Below are positions 1 to 10,605 of a DNA stretch of 64,000 nt, piece by piece. Source of the DNA: Achromobacter spanius (GTDB taxonomy: Bacteria > Pseudomonadota > Gammaproteobacteria > Burkholderiales > Burkholderiaceae_B); contig NZ_CP034689.1 in the NCBI RefSeq assembly GCF_003994415.1, forward strand, positions 1,240,001 through 1,304,000, given 5' to 3'. How positions within the stretch are numbered: position 1 is the first letter of the stretch; each line of letters begins with the position of its first letter. The notes below the pieces were generated by a model, which did no database searches, was not told the DNA's origin, and was given only the letters and a program-made list of their open reading frames with translations. Made by a program: the position numbers and the translations under genes.

Positions 1-623
1 GCGAAGGCCCGGCCGCGCGCAGCGTCAAGCTGGACCTGCAGCCGTTCACGCTGGTGGGCGCCACCACGCGCGCGGGCATGCTGACGAACCCGCTGCGCGA
101 CCGCTTCGGCATCGTGTCGCGGCTGGAGTTCTACAACGCCACCGACCTGGGCCATATCGTGACCCGCAGCGCGGGCTTGCTCAACGCCGTCATCACGCCC
201 GACGGCGCGGCGGAAGTGGCGCGCCGCGCGCGCGGCACCCCGCGTATCGCCAACCGCTTGCTGCGCCGCGTGCGCGACTACGCCGAGGTCAAGGCTAGCG
301 GCACCATCGACGCCGACGTCGCCGGCCGCGCGTTGGCGATGCTGGAAGTCGACCCCCAGGGCCTGGACCTGATGGACCGCAAACTGCTGGAAGCCATCAT
401 CCACAAGTTCGACGGCGGCCCCGTGGGCGTGGACAGCCTGGCCGCTGCAATCGGCGAAGAGCGCGACACCATCGAAGACGTGATCGAGCCCTACCTGATC
501 CAGCACGGTTATCTGCAACGCACGCCACGGGGGCGCACCGCCACGCTGTCCACCTGGCGCCATCTGGGCCTGGCGCCTCCCGCCGGCACGGCCACCGGCA
601 GCGGCGAGCTCTTCAACAAGTAG
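1..623 (+). CDS. ruvB: Holliday junction branch-migration helicase RuvB (3' part)
   Basis: This is the C-terminal part of RuvB, the hexameric AAA+ motor that drives Holliday junction branch migration with RuvA. The gene enters from outside the window, and the first complete codon is at position 3. The visible protein contains the sensor-1 region GATTRAGMLTNPLRDRFG, the arginine-rich sensor-2 helix (RGTPRIANRLLRRVRDYAEV) and the winged-helix DNA-binding domain that starts near LEAIIHKFDGGPVGVD. It ends in a poorly conserved tail, as is usual. It is oriented opposite to ruvC and ruvA, which lie about 2.1 kb downstream on the other strand, so it is not in a ruvCAB operon here. Identification is very secure. 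Confidence 0.97.
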   Translation, partial: EGPAARSVKLDLQPFTLVGATTRAGMLTNPLRDRFGIVSRLEFYNATDLGHIVTRSAGLLNAVITPDGAAEVARRARGTPRIANRLLRRVRDYAEVKASGTIDADVAGRALAMLEVDPQGLDLMDRKLLEAIIHKFDGGPVGVDSLAAAIGEERDTIEDVIEPYLIQHGYLQRTPRGRTATLSTWRHLGLAPPAGTATGSGELFNK

Positions 624-720
624 GCGAAGCGGATACCGGGTAGCAGGTACGGCGCAATCGGCGCGGCGGGTTTATGATCCTGGGGTTTCGACACCCCCGC
701 GATCAAAGGACCGGATTCCC

Positions 721-1686
721 ATGCTGCCCGAACTGCCTACCTATGATGACGTCGTGCGCGCCAGCGAGCGCCTGGCCGGCAACGCCCACCGCACGCCCGT
801 CCTGACCTCTGCCACGGCCGACGCCATCAGCGGCGCGTCGGTCTTCTTCAAGTGCGAAAACTTCCAGCGCATGGGCGCCTTCAAGTTTCGCGGCGGCTAC
901 AACGCCATCGCGCGCCTGACGCCCGAACAGCGCGCCGCCGGCGTGGTCACGTTTTCGTCGGGCAACCATGCGCAAGCCATTGCGCTGGCGTCCAAGCTGC
1001 AGGGCGTGTCGGCCACGATCATCATGCCGCTGGACGCGCCGGCGGCCAAGCGCGCGGCCACCGAAGGCTACGGTGGCAAGATCGTCACTTATGACCGTTA
1101 CACCGAAGACCGCGAACAGATCGCGCGGCGTATCCAGGCCGAAACCGGGGCCACGCTGATTCCGCCCTACGACCACGAAGACGTGATCACGGGGCAGGGC
1201 ACGGCGGCCAAGGAATTGTTCGAGGAAGTCGGTGAACTGGATTATCTGTTCGTCTGCCTGGGCGGCGGGGGCTTGTTGTCGGGGTCGGCCTTGTCGGCCT
1301 TTGCGCTCAGCCCGCGCTGCCTGGTGTACGGCGTTGAGCCCGAAGCCGGCAACGACGGCCAGCAGTCGCTGCGCAAGGGTGAAGTCGTCCGAATTCCCGC
1401 CCCCAAGACCCTGGCCGATGGCGCGGCGACTACCCACCTGGGCAACCTGACCTTTCCGCTCATCCAGAAATATGTGCGCGACATCGTCACGGTGTCGGAC
1501 GCGCAACTGGTCACCACCATGAAGTTCTTTGCCGAGCGCATGAAGATGGTGGTGGAACCCACGGGTTGCCTGGCCGCGGCCGCGGTCATGCAGAACGTGG
1601 TGCCGGTGCAAGGCGCGCGGGTCGGCGTCATCATCAGCGGCGGCAACGTCGACCTTCCGGCCTACGCCAAGCTGCTGGCGTCCTGA
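721..1686 (+). CDS. PLP-dependent serine/threonine dehydratase family protein
   Basis: This is a 321-residue fold-type II PLP enzyme that likely deaminates a hydroxy-amino acid (serine, threonine or threo-3-hydroxyaspartate). The PLP lysine is K55 in GAFKFRGGYNA, the phosphate-binding glycine loop is CLGGGGLLSG near residue 180, and a C-terminal SGGN motif binds the cofactor. It lacks the ACT regulatory domain of biosynthetic IlvA, so a catabolic enzyme or a threo-3-hydroxyaspartate ammonia-lyase is more likely. Substrate cannot be decided from sequence alone. The start ATG follows a short gap after ruvB; a TATGAT hexamer at about 673-678 could serve as a -10 element. Confidence 0.9.
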   Translation: MLPELPTYDDVVRASERLAGNAHRTPVLTSATADAISGASVFFKCENFQRMGAFKFRGGYNAIARLTPEQRAAGVVTFSSGNHAQAIALASKLQGVSATIIMPLDAPAAKRAATEGYGGKIVTYDRYTEDREQIARRIQAETGATLIPPYDHEDVITGQGTAAKELFEEVGELDYLFVCLGGGGLLSGSALSAFALSPRCLVYGVEPEAGNDGQQSLRKGEVVRIPAPKTLADGAATTHLGNLTFPLIQKYVRDIVTVSDAQLVTTMKFFAERMKMVVEPTGCLAAAAVMQNVVPVQGARVGVIISGGNVDLPAYAKLLAS

Positions 1687-1823
1687 CCGCCAGGCTGACA
1701 CGCGAATGACACCCGTATGACGCGCATCAAGCGGCCCGCGCCTGGGGCTGCCGATGCGTGCTTGCGGTTGTGGTCCGTGCAAGGCAGAATCGGGTCTCGA
1801 TCCTGACGAACAGGGGCTGCGGC

Positions 1824-2744
1824 ATGCGTATCCTTGTCATCGGCGGCACCGGTTTCATCGGCCGCCATCTGATTGCCCGGCTTTCCGGCGACCTGCACCA
1901 GATCATCGTGCCTACCCGCCTGTTGGCGCGCGGCAGCGAACTGCAAGTCCACCCCACGACCACGCTGATCCAGACCGACATCCACGACGATGCCGCACTG
2001 GACCGCCTGGTCACCGGCTGCGACGTGGTGGTGAACCTGGTGGGCATCTTGCACGGCAACGTCGGCAAGCCATATGGCTCTGATTTTGCGCGCGCGCACG
2101 TGCATCTGCCGCAACGCATTGCGCGGGCGTGTCAGCGCCATGGCGTGCGCCGCCTGTTGCATGTCAGCGCGCTGGGCGCCGACTCGCAGGGCGACAGCAT
2201 GTACCAGCGCTCCAAGGGCGATGGCGAAGCCGCCATCAAAAGCGAATTTCCATCCGGCAACGACGGGGGCTGGACCATTTTCCGCCCGTCGGTCATCTTC
2301 GGTCCGGACGACAATTTCACCAATATGTTTGCATCACTGGCGCGTTGGCTGCCGGTCTTGCCCTTGGCCGGCGCGCATGCGCGCATGCAGCCGGTGTATG
2401 TGGGCGATGTGGTGGCGGCCATGGCGACGGCGCTGGGCGATACCCACACCTGCGGCAAAACCTATGAGCTGGGCGGCCCGCAGATCTACACCCTGGGCGA
2501 GATCGCGCGCTTGTGCGCCGTCTGGAGTGGCAACCCGCGCCCGGTGGTGCCGGTGCCCATGGGGGTGGGGCGCTTGCAGGCGCGCCTGTTTGAGTGCATG
2601 CCTGGCGAACCGCTGATGTCGCGCGACAATCTGGATTCCCTGCGACGCGACAATATCTGCGTGGGGCCGATCGCGCCCGAATTGCATGTGGTGCCGACCG
2701 GCCTGGAGGCCGTGGCGCCCCGCTATCTGCAGCGCAAGTCTTAG
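1824..2744 (+). CDS. Complex I NDUFA9-like NAD(P)-binding epimerase-family protein
   Basis: A 306-residue atypical short-chain dehydrogenase/NAD-dependent epimerase-family protein. The N-terminal dinucleotide-binding motif is MRILVIGGTGFIGRHL, followed by VNLVGIL and the active-site-like SALGADSQGDSMYQRSKG. This type resembles the NDUFA9 accessory subunit of mitochondrial complex I and is often annotated as a sugar-nucleotide epimerase without experimental support. The ATG at 1824 is preferred over an upstream in-frame codon at 1758 because the glycine-rich fold begins immediately. Its last bases overlap the end of ruvA (2741-2744) tail to tail. Confidence 0.85.
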   Translation: MRILVIGGTGFIGRHLIARLSGDLHQIIVPTRLLARGSELQVHPTTTLIQTDIHDDAALDRLVTGCDVVVNLVGILHGNVGKPYGSDFARAHVHLPQRIARACQRHGVRRLLHVSALGADSQGDSMYQRSKGDGEAAIKSEFPSGNDGGWTIFRPSVIFGPDDNFTNMFASLARWLPVLPLAGAHARMQPVYVGDVVAAMATALGDTHTCGKTYELGGPQIYTLGEIARLCAVWSGNPRPVVPVPMGVGRLQARLFECMPGEPLMSRDNLDSLRRDNICVGPIAPELHVVPTGLEAVAPRYLQRKS

Positions 2745-3313
2745 CGCACCAGTGCTTTCAGCGCCTGTTTGATGCCATCGGACACGCCCACGCCTTCGGG
2801 CAGCGTCTTCAACGCCGACAGCGATTCCTTTTCCGAATAGCCCAACGCCAGCAGTGCGTTCAGGATGTCCGACTGGTTGTCCGGCGTGGCGTGCGAGGTG
2901 GCGCCGATATCCGCGCCGAGCTTGCCGCGCATTTCCAGCAACAGCCGTTCGGCGGTCTTCTTGCCGATGCCCGGCACGCGCGTCAGACGGCCGGTCTCCT
3001 GCAAGGTGATGGCCTGCGCCAGGTCGGCCACCGACATGCCGGACAGCACCGACAGCGCCGTGCGCGCCCCAATGCCGCTGACTTTGATCAGCTCGCGAAA
3101 CGCGCTGCGTTCGGCCGCGGTGCCAAAGCCATAAAGAATGTGCGCGTCTTCGCGCACCGTCAGGTGCGTATACAGCGTGACGCGCGCGCCGGTCTCCGGC
3201 AGCGAGTACAGCGTGCTCATGGACACGTCGATGTCATACCCCAAGCCGCCCACATCCACGCAGATGGTGGGAGGCAGCTTTTCGATCAGGGTTCCGGTAA
3301 TGCGTCCGATCAT
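2741..3313 (-). CDS. ruvA: Holliday junction branch migration protein RuvA
   Basis: RuvA (190 residues, normal length) is the tetrameric Holliday-junction-binding subunit that recruits RuvB. It starts MIGRITGTLIEK with the OB-fold domain. It has two helix-hairpin-helix motifs (LIKVSGIGARTALSVLSG and LTRVPGIGKKTAERLLLEMRGKL) and the C-terminal three-helix domain that contacts RuvB (DILNALLALGYSEKESLSALK). It is downstream of ruvC on the same strand with a 141-base gap. It is convergent with the NDUFA9-like gene, overlapping it by 4 bases. Confidence 0.98.
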   Translation of the reverse strand: MIGRITGTLIEKLPPTICVDVGGLGYDIDVSMSTLYSLPETGARVTLYTHLTVREDAHILYGFGTAAERSAFRELIKVSGIGARTALSVLSGMSVADLAQAITLQETGRLTRVPGIGKKTAERLLLEMRGKLGADIGATSHATPDNQSDILNALLALGYSEKESLSALKTLPEGVGVSDGIKQALKALVR

Positions 3314-3454
3314 GGTGATGATGGCCTGGTAGCAATGGCGCGCGCGGAATGCGCGGCGAATGCGGGCATTCTATACGCGCAAGAGTCGGCGAGGCGGGTA
3401 GGGGGGATGTCCGGGCGCAGCGCTTGAACGCGGTGCGGCCTGGCGGGCAGGGAA

Positions 3455-4002
3455 TCAGCCGATCAGGCGGCCGTTGCGGATGCGGGTCTTGCCGCCCATG
3501 CGCAGTGACGTGCCCAGTCGCTCCAGCTTGTCCTGCAAGGGCCCGACGTGCGCGTGGCAGATGGCGCAGGCCAGCGCGTCGGCGGAGTCAGGCGCGGGCA
3601 CACCGTCCAGGGACAGCAGGTGCTGCACCATCATCTGCACCTGCTCCTTGGCGGCGCGGCCGGTGCCCACCACGGCCTTCTTGATCTGCAAGGCGGTGTA
3701 TTCGTGCACCGCCAGCGAACTGTCCGCCAAGGCGCACAGCGCCGCGCCCCGGGCCTGGCCTAGTAGCAGCGTGGATGCGGGATTGGTGTTCAGAAAGACG
3801 ATTTCAAGCGCGGCGACATCGGGTTGCGTGTCGCGCGCCACTTCGCGCAGATTGTCCAGAATGACTTTCAGGCGCTCGGCCAGCGTCAGCGCCGGCGGGA
3901 CCACGATGGTCCCGCTGGCCACGTAACGCAACCGCGAGCCCTCGGCATCGATCACACCGAAGCCGGTGCGGCGCAAGCCGGGATCGATGCCCAGGACGCG
4001 CA

Positions 4003-4003
<1 letters not shown>
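3455..4003 (-). CDS. ruvC: Crossover junction endodeoxyribonuclease RuvC
   Basis: RuvC (182 residues) is the dimeric resolvase that cuts Holliday junctions. It begins MRVLGIDPGLRRTGFGVID, with the first catalytic aspartate at D7. The glutamate of ALEIVFLNTNPAS and the C-terminal acidic pair in DSADALACAICHA complete the RNase H-like metal site. Its ATG overlaps the TGA of purH (ATGA at 4000-4003), which suggests translational coupling to purH. Confidence 0.98.
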
Positions 4004-5592
<1,589 letters not shown>

Positions 5593-5696
5593 GGTGGGGG
5601 ACGGGAGTCGGGCGGTGCGCCTTTCTCGTTCAGGTCAGGATGGGAAATCGGCGTGGGAAAGGGCAGTGCCGCCGGTGGCCTGCCCTTGCGTAAAAG

Positions 5697-5936
5697 CTAT
5701 ACCTGGATATTGTGCGCCAGCAACTTCTTGCGCAGGGTGTTGCGGGTGATGCCCAGCATTTCAGACGCGCGCGACTGGTTGCCGCCCGATCGCTCCAGCG
5801 CCACTTCAAGCACCGGGCGTTCGACGCAGCGCATCACCATGTCCCACATATCGTGGGGCTCGGATTCACCCAAGTCTTCGAAATAGCGCTCCAGGCTGGC
5901 GCGCACGCATTCTTCCAGGACATCTTTCTTGCTCAT
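5697..5936 (-). CDS. fis: Fis family DNA-binding regulator
   Basis: A 79-residue protein of the Fis family, a nucleoid-associated DNA-bending factor in enterobacteria. The C-terminal helix-turn-helix GGNQSRASEMLGITRNTLRKKL is clear. The N-terminal region that activates Hin/Gin recombinases in E. coli Fis (98 residues) is shorter here, which is normal for betaproteobacterial Fis. It lies directly downstream of dusB, the ancestral dusB-fis arrangement, and upstream of purH. Confidence 0.95.
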   Translation of the reverse strand: MSKKDVLEECVRASLERYFEDLGESEPHDMWDMVMRCVERPVLEVALERSGGNQSRASEMLGITRNTLRKKLLAHNIQV

Positions 5937-5972
5937 TTGAGTACAGATATTTTTATGTTGGTGTTGAGGCGG

Positions 5973-6998
5973 TCATGCCGCCAGCAGGGCTTCTGCGACC
6001 GGCGCCGGGTGGGGCTCGCCGTCGCGCGAGAGGGTATCGAACCAATCCGACACCGCCCGCCACTGGTCGCGGGTATTGTCGATCAGGTTCATGCGGGCGC
6101 AGAACGAATCCGCGCCCGGCAGGCCGTCCAGGTACCAGCCGATATGTTTGCGCGCCGTGCGTACGCCGGTGTGCTCGCCATAGAAGCGGTAGTGGTCGTC
6201 GAGATGTTCAAGCAACAGCTCGCGCATTTCCCCATGGGAGGGCGGGGCCAGTGATACGCCCGTGCGCAAATAGTGATCGATTTCGCGGAAGATCCAGGGA
6301 CGGCCCTGGGCCGCCCGGCCAATCATGACCGCGTCGGCGCCAGTGTAATCCAGGACGTGCTTGGCTTTTTCAGGAGAGTCGATATCTCCGTTTGCGATCA
6401 CGGGGATGCTCAGCTCGGCCTTGACGGCGCGGATAGTGTCATATTCCGCCTCGCCCGTATAGAGGTCGGCGCGGGTGCGGCCGTGCAGGGTCAGGGCCGC
6501 GATGCCGGCATTTTCGGCCAGCTTGGCCACGCGCAAGGCGTTGCGGCTGTCGCGGTCCCAACCCGTGCGGGTCTTCAAGGTGACCGGCACGCCCAGCGGC
6601 GCACAGGCCGACACGACGGCGTCCAGGATGCGGACGATCAGGTCTTCATGGCGCAGCAGCGCCGACCCCGATGCCACGTTGCACACTTTCTTGACCGGGC
6701 AGCCCATGTTGATGTCGATGATGCGCGCGCCCTTGCCGGCATTGAAGACGGCGGCCTCGGCCATCATGGCCGGGTCGGCGCCCGCGATCTGGACCGAAAT
6801 GGGGGCGATTTCGCCATCGTGGTTCAGGCGGCGCGACGTCTTGACGCTGTCCCACAGCTTGGGGTTGCTGGCGGCCATTTCGGACACGGCATAGCCCGCC
6901 CCCAACTTCTTGCAAAGTTGTCGGAACGGACGGTCCGTCACGCCCGCCATGGGCGCGACTAGAACGTTGTTGGGAAGGGTCCACTGGCCTATGCGCAT
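5973..6998 (-). CDS. dusB: tRNA-dihydrouridine synthase B
   Basis: DusB (about 341 residues) is an FMN enzyme that reduces specific uridines in the tRNA D-loop. The FMN-binding N-terminus NNVLVAPMAGVTDRPFR, the catalytic cysteine region INMGCPVKKVCN, the KTRTGWD motif and the phosphate-binding IANGDIDS and VMIGRAAQGRPWIF segments are all present. The ATG at 6998 is chosen; a GTG two codons upstream (7004) is an alternative. It is followed by fis after 36 bases, the classical dusB-fis operon. A TAAAAT hexamer overlaps the start region, so the transcript leader may be very short. Confidence 0.96.
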   Translation of the reverse strand: MRIGQWTLPNNVLVAPMAGVTDRPFRQLCKKLGAGYAVSEMAASNPKLWDSVKTSRRLNHDGEIAPISVQIAGADPAMMAEAAVFNAGKGARIIDINMGCPVKKVCNVASGSALLRHEDLIVRILDAVVSACAPLGVPVTLKTRTGWDRDSRNALRVAKLAENAGIAALTLHGRTRADLYTGEAEYDTIRAVKAELSIPVIANGDIDSPEKAKHVLDYTGADAVMIGRAAQGRPWIFREIDHYLRTGVSLAPPSHGEMRELLLEHLDDHYRFYGEHTGVRTARKHIGWYLDGLPGADSFCARMNLIDNTRDQWRAVSDWFDTLSRDGEPHPAPVAEALLAA

Positions 6999-7151
6999 GG
7001 TCACATTTTAACCGGCTCGATCAAGCCCCCATTTTTCGAGGGTGCTCGCTTGGTAACAAGAAGGGAGAAATCAGGCGGATCCGGCCCCATTCCGGGGGCC
7101 GATTTCCGGACCTGTCTCAGGGCCGGATCGCGAGATCGGATAGCGGGGGGA

Positions 7152-8318
7152 TCAGGTCCGAAAGCCCTGCAACAAATGCTGGGCCAGCGGGGCACGCAAC
7201 GGCGAAGCCAGATCCATTCCCAGCAAGGCCAGCCCGCAGGCATGTTCCACCGGGGCCAGGCCGGTCGCGAACACGCGTGGCATCAGGTCAGTCAGGCCCG
7301 CGGTGATGGCGCGGTCGACATAGCGGGCCTGGGCAAACTCGGTCAACAGGGAAGTGGGGCTAAATTCGGGCCGGGCCAGCCAGCCGGCCAGCGTCTGGGC
7401 CAGCCTGGCGGCATCGCGCAAGCCCAGGTTCAGGCCCTGGCCGGCGACGGGATGCAGCGTCTGGGCGGCGTTGCCGATGGCGGCCACGCGCCCTTGCACC
7501 TGGGCGCGGCGGGCGGCCAGCGCCAGCGGAAAAACGTGGCGGGGCGCTTGGCTGGACAGCCGGCCCAAGCGGTCGCCAAAGGCGGCGGACAGCGCCGACG
7601 AAAACGCCGCGTTGTCCAGCGCGGCCAGTTCCCGGGCCCGTTCGGGCGCGCTGCACCAGACCACCGAATAGGCGTCCGGCGTCTGCGGATGAGGCAGCAA
7701 GGCCAGCGGGCCTTCGGAAGTGAAGCGTTCCCAGGCCCAGCCTCGGCGCGGCAGCGTGGCGTGCGCCGTCGTCAGTACGGCATGCTGGCCATAGTCGCGG
7801 CGCACATCAGTGGCGCCCGCGCCGTCAGACTGCACGGCAACCCGGCACAGCAGGCTGTGGTCCCCTTGCGTAATGTGCACGCCGTCCGCATCCTGGCGTT
7901 CGATCACGGCAGCCGGGCCGGACAGCACGGTGACACCACAGGCCGCCACGCGCTCGTCCAACTTGGCGTGCAAGCCGGAATAGGCCACCACGCTGCCCAA
8001 CTGCGGCACGCCGAAATCCGTGTTCTGGATAACGGCGCGGCCCAGGCGCCCACGCTGCGACACATGAATGTTGCGGATATCGGCCGACCGCTCGGGCCAG
8101 GCCTGCAACGATTCCAGCAATACGCGGCTGCCGTGGTTCATGGCCAGCACGCGGGGATCCGCGGCAGGCACGGCGGCGGAGGCGGCGGGCGTCGGCGCGC
8201 TGCCGGCGAGCAGGGCGATGCGCGCCGGGTCCGGCGCCACACGCGCCAGCATCAGGGCCAGCACGCGGCCCACGGGGCCAGCGCCAAGAATCGCAATGTC
8301 GAAGGCGGATGCAGTCAT
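7152..8318 (-). CDS. Ubiquinone biosynthesis FAD-dependent hydroxylase (UbiH/COQ6 family)
   Basis: A 388-residue flavoprotein monooxygenase of the UbiH/UbiF/VisC/COQ6 family, which hydroxylates the ubiquinone precursor ring. It shows the N-terminal GAGPVGRVLALMLAR Rossmann motif, the DGAGATDVR segment and the family FAD motif AIGNAAQTLHPVAGQGLNLGLRDA near residue 290. Which ring position it hydroxylates cannot be read from the sequence. It lies upstream of dusB on the same strand and diverges from the TM2-domain gene. Confidence 0.93.
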   Translation of the reverse strand: MTASAFDIAILGAGPVGRVLALMLARVAPDPARIALLAGSAPTPAASAAVPAADPRVLAMNHGSRVLLESLQAWPERSADIRNIHVSQRGRLGRAVIQNTDFGVPQLGSVVAYSGLHAKLDERVAACGVTVLSGPAAVIERQDADGVHITQGDHSLLCRVAVQSDGAGATDVRRDYGQHAVLTTAHATLPRRGWAWERFTSEGPLALLPHPQTPDAYSVVWCSAPERARELAALDNAAFSSALSAAFGDRLGRLSSQAPRHVFPLALAARRAQVQGRVAAIGNAAQTLHPVAGQGLNLGLRDAARLAQTLAGWLARPEFSPTSLLTEFAQARYVDRAITAGLTDLMPRVFATGLAPVEHACGLALLGMDLASPLRAPLAQHLLQGFRT

Positions 8319-8409
8319 GCCGGGATTTTAACCGTCCACTACAATCCGGCACAGCCAGCGCGGTCGGTCGCGCCTCACCCTTTACAGTTGATTCCCAGGT
8401 TGATCCCCC

Positions 8410-8874
8410 ATGACGCAGGTTCAGCTTTCACCTTCACTGTCCGCCGCCCCCGCCCGACGTCCGCGCGGCAAGGTCGCCGTGGGGCTGCTGGCTTGTCTGT
8501 TTGGGTGGCTGGGCGCGCACTGGTGGTATCTGGGCCGCCGATACGCCTGGGCCGTGACACTGCTGGCCGCAGTCAGCCTGTTCTGTGCGTTCCGCTATTA
8601 CCCGGTCTGGTACGACAACCCCGCCTTCTTCCTGTTGTTCATTCCGATGATCGACGGCTTCATTGAAAGCGCTGTCTTTTCGCTGATGTCCGACGAGAAA
8701 TTCGACCGTCGCTACAACGCAGCCCATGGCCGGCCCACGTCCACGGGCTGGGGGCCGGTGCTGGTGGCGCTGCTGGCGTGCCTGGTGGGGTCGGTGGTGT
8801 CGATGTTCGCCATCGCCATGGTGGTGGTGTACGTCTGGGTAGCCATGGGCTGGCTGGACGGCCTGGTGCTGTAG
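8410..8874 (+). CDS. TM2-domain membrane protein
   Basis: A 154-residue integral membrane protein of unknown function. It begins with a TM2-type unit: a hydrophobic helix (VAVGLLACLFGWLGAHWWYLG) followed by a short turn and a second helix (YAWAVTLLAAVSLF). A third hydrophobic stretch (AFFLLFIPMIDGFIESAVF) and a C-terminal helix (LVALLACLVGSVVSMFAIAM) follow. The GAHWWYLGRRYAW turn is the TM2 signature. It is the only plus-strand gene between two minus-strand genes and converges with pepP after 7 bases. Confidence 0.75.
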   Translation: MTQVQLSPSLSAAPARRPRGKVAVGLLACLFGWLGAHWWYLGRRYAWAVTLLAAVSLFCAFRYYPVWYDNPAFFLLFIPMIDGFIESAVFSLMSDEKFDRRYNAAHGRPTSTGWGPVLVALLACLVGSVVSMFAIAMVVVYVWVAMGWLDGLVL

Positions 8875-8881
8875 CCCGCGC

Positions 8882-10225
8882 CTATTCGCGCATCAATGCC
8901 TCGATCTCGCTGGCTTCCACCGGCACGCCGCGCGTGATCAGTTCACAGCCTTCATCCGTAACCAGCGCATCGTCTTCCGTGCGGATACCGATGTTCCAGT
9001 AGCTTTCCGGCACGTCGTCAGCCGGACGCACGTAGATGCCCGGTTCAATCGTCAGCATCATGCCGCGTTCCAGCTTGCGCCACGGGCGATCGCCGCCTTG
9101 CGCCGGCCCGGGCTGGCGGTAATCACCCGCGTCATGAACGTCCAGTCCCAGCCAGTGGCCGGTGCGGTGCATGTAGAAGCGGCTGTAGTCGCCGGACTCC
9201 AGCACGCCATCCAGCGACCCTTTCAACAATTTCAAATCCAGCATGCCTTGCGCCAGCACGCGCAAGGCGGCTTCGTGGCCGTCGTTGAACGTGCGTCCGG
9301 GCGCGGTCGCGGCCGCGGCGGCTTGCTGGGCCGCCACGGTCAGGTCATACAGCGCGCGCTGCGGGCCGCTGTAGCGTCCGTTCACGGGAAAGGTCCGGGT
9401 GATGTCACTGGCGTAGCTGTCGACTTCGCAGCCGGCGTCGATCAGGACCAGGTCGCCGTCGCGCAGCACGGCTTCGCCGGCCGGGTAGTGCAGCACGCAG
9501 GCATTGGCGCCGGCGGCCACGATGCTGTTGTAGGCCACGGCCTGCGCACCGTGGCGGCGGAATTCATACAGCAGTTCCGCTTCCAGTTCGTATTCGTGCA
9601 TGCCGGGACGGGCGACCCGCATGGCGCGCGCGTGCGCACCGGCCGATATCTTGGCGGCGCGCCGCATGGTGGCGATTTCGGTCGGGTCCTTGACCAGGCG
9701 CATTTCCGCCAACCAGGCGCGGACGTCCTGCTGGCGGGCGGGCGGCGCGTGGCCCGCGCGGCCGGCGTCGCGCGCGGCGGCCAGCCAGCGGTGCAGACGC
9801 CCGTCATTACGTTTTTCGCCCGCCAGCGGCGCATAAAGCGTGGGATGGTCCAGCATCAGTCTGGGAATCAACTCATCCAGCGCATCGATGGGGTGCGCAT
9901 CGTCAAAGCCGAAGTGCTCGGCCGCCGCCTCGGGACCGAAGCGCTTGCCTTCCCAGATTTCATGTTCCACATGGCGCGGCCGACAGAACAGCAACGCGCG
10001 TTCGGTGGCGCCCGCGATCAGCACCAGCCAGGCTCCGGGTTCGGTAAAGCCGGTGAGATAAAAAAAATCGCTGTCGTGGCGGTACGGGAATTCGGCGTCG
10101 CGGTTGCGGATGGCTTCGGGGGCGGTCGGCAGGATGGCGATGCCGCCGCCATCGGCGCGCATCCGTTCCATCAGGCGTTGGCGGCGGGCGACGAACGGGG
10201 CGATGTCGGCGGGAGGCAGGCTCAT
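8882..10225 (-). CDS. pepP: Xaa-Pro aminopeptidase P
   Basis: Aminopeptidase P (447 residues; E. coli PepP is 441) removes N-terminal residues that precede proline. The N-terminal aminopeptidase-P domain (PFVARRQRLMERM, FPYRHDSDFFYLTGF) is followed by the pita-bread metallopeptidase domain. The dinuclear Mn ligands are visible in VLIDAGCEVDSYASDITRTF, HRTGHWLGLDVHD, LTIEPGIY and GIRTEDDALVT. It heads the minus-strand block and faces the riboswitch promoter region. Confidence 0.96.
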   Translation of the reverse strand: MSLPPADIAPFVARRQRLMERMRADGGGIAILPTAPEAIRNRDAEFPYRHDSDFFYLTGFTEPGAWLVLIAGATERALLFCRPRHVEHEIWEGKRFGPEAAAEHFGFDDAHPIDALDELIPRLMLDHPTLYAPLAGEKRNDGRLHRWLAAARDAGRAGHAPPARQQDVRAWLAEMRLVKDPTEIATMRRAAKISAGAHARAMRVARPGMHEYELEAELLYEFRRHGAQAVAYNSIVAAGANACVLHYPAGEAVLRDGDLVLIDAGCEVDSYASDITRTFPVNGRYSGPQRALYDLTVAAQQAAAAATAPGRTFNDGHEAALRVLAQGMLDLKLLKGSLDGVLESGDYSRFYMHRTGHWLGLDVHDAGDYRQPGPAQGGDRPWRKLERGMMLTIEPGIYVRPADDVPESYWNIGIRTEDDALVTDEGCELITRGVPVEASEIEALMRE

Positions 10226-10336
10226 GGCGGGCAGGGGCGCGAACCCCGCGAAAGATGTGGATGCGGCTTACTTTACCCCGCTATCGCGCGCAAACAACAG
10301 CGGATGTGCATTGCGCGAAGCCCATGCGGGATTCAC

Positions 10337-10364
10337 TGGACGGCCCGATTCGCGCTGCTACAAT
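10337..10364 (+). promoter_or_regulatory. Predicted sigma-70 promoter of the Mn2+ riboswitch transcript
   Basis: A -35-like TGGACG (10337-10342) and a -10 TACAAT (10359-10364) are separated by 16 bases. The predicted start near 10371 falls just before the conserved riboswitch opening, which supports the assignment. Confidence 0.5.
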
Positions 10365-10370
10365 CGCGGC

Positions 10371-10545
10371 TCTGTCATTGGGGAGTAGCCATCCTTTGTC
10401 CCCAAAGGAGTTAGCGTCAACAGACTTGGTGGTTCAGGGCCGCGTAGCGGTTGCTAGAACTCCATGGCGCTAACGGTTTCCATGCAAGCGGCATCGCCCG
10501 CCGCATGGATCAGCCAGGCGAGACCTTTGGCCGCGTAGCGTTCAC
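10371..10545 (+). ncRNA. yybP-ykoY (Mn2+-sensing) riboswitch
   Basis: This stretch carries the recognisable conserved blocks of the yybP-ykoY riboswitch: TTGGGGAGTAGCC at 10378-10390, TAGCGTCAACAGACTTGG about 25 bases on, and the closing block CAGCCAGGCGAGACCTTTG at 10511-10529. Known members bind Mn2+ between two stacked helical legs and control Mn2+ efflux genes. CaCA exchangers are a known associated class. Here it directly precedes a CaCA exchanger, with the gene start 60 bases after the last block. A covariance-model search was not possible, but the block identities and gene partner agree. Confidence 0.88.
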
Positions 10546-10605
10546 CCTAGCCGGGCGAGCCGTTGCGTCGCGCCAATTGGTTTCTGCTCGTCCGGCTGCG
10601 TATCT

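Noticed and set aside
7079..7102. CGGCCCC/GGGGCCG hairpin between dusB and the ubiH-like gene as a terminator
   Set aside because: No T-tract on either strand.
7050..8666. A 538-codon open frame opposite the ubiH-like gene
   Set aside because: Shadow composition; it spans two real genes and their promoter region.
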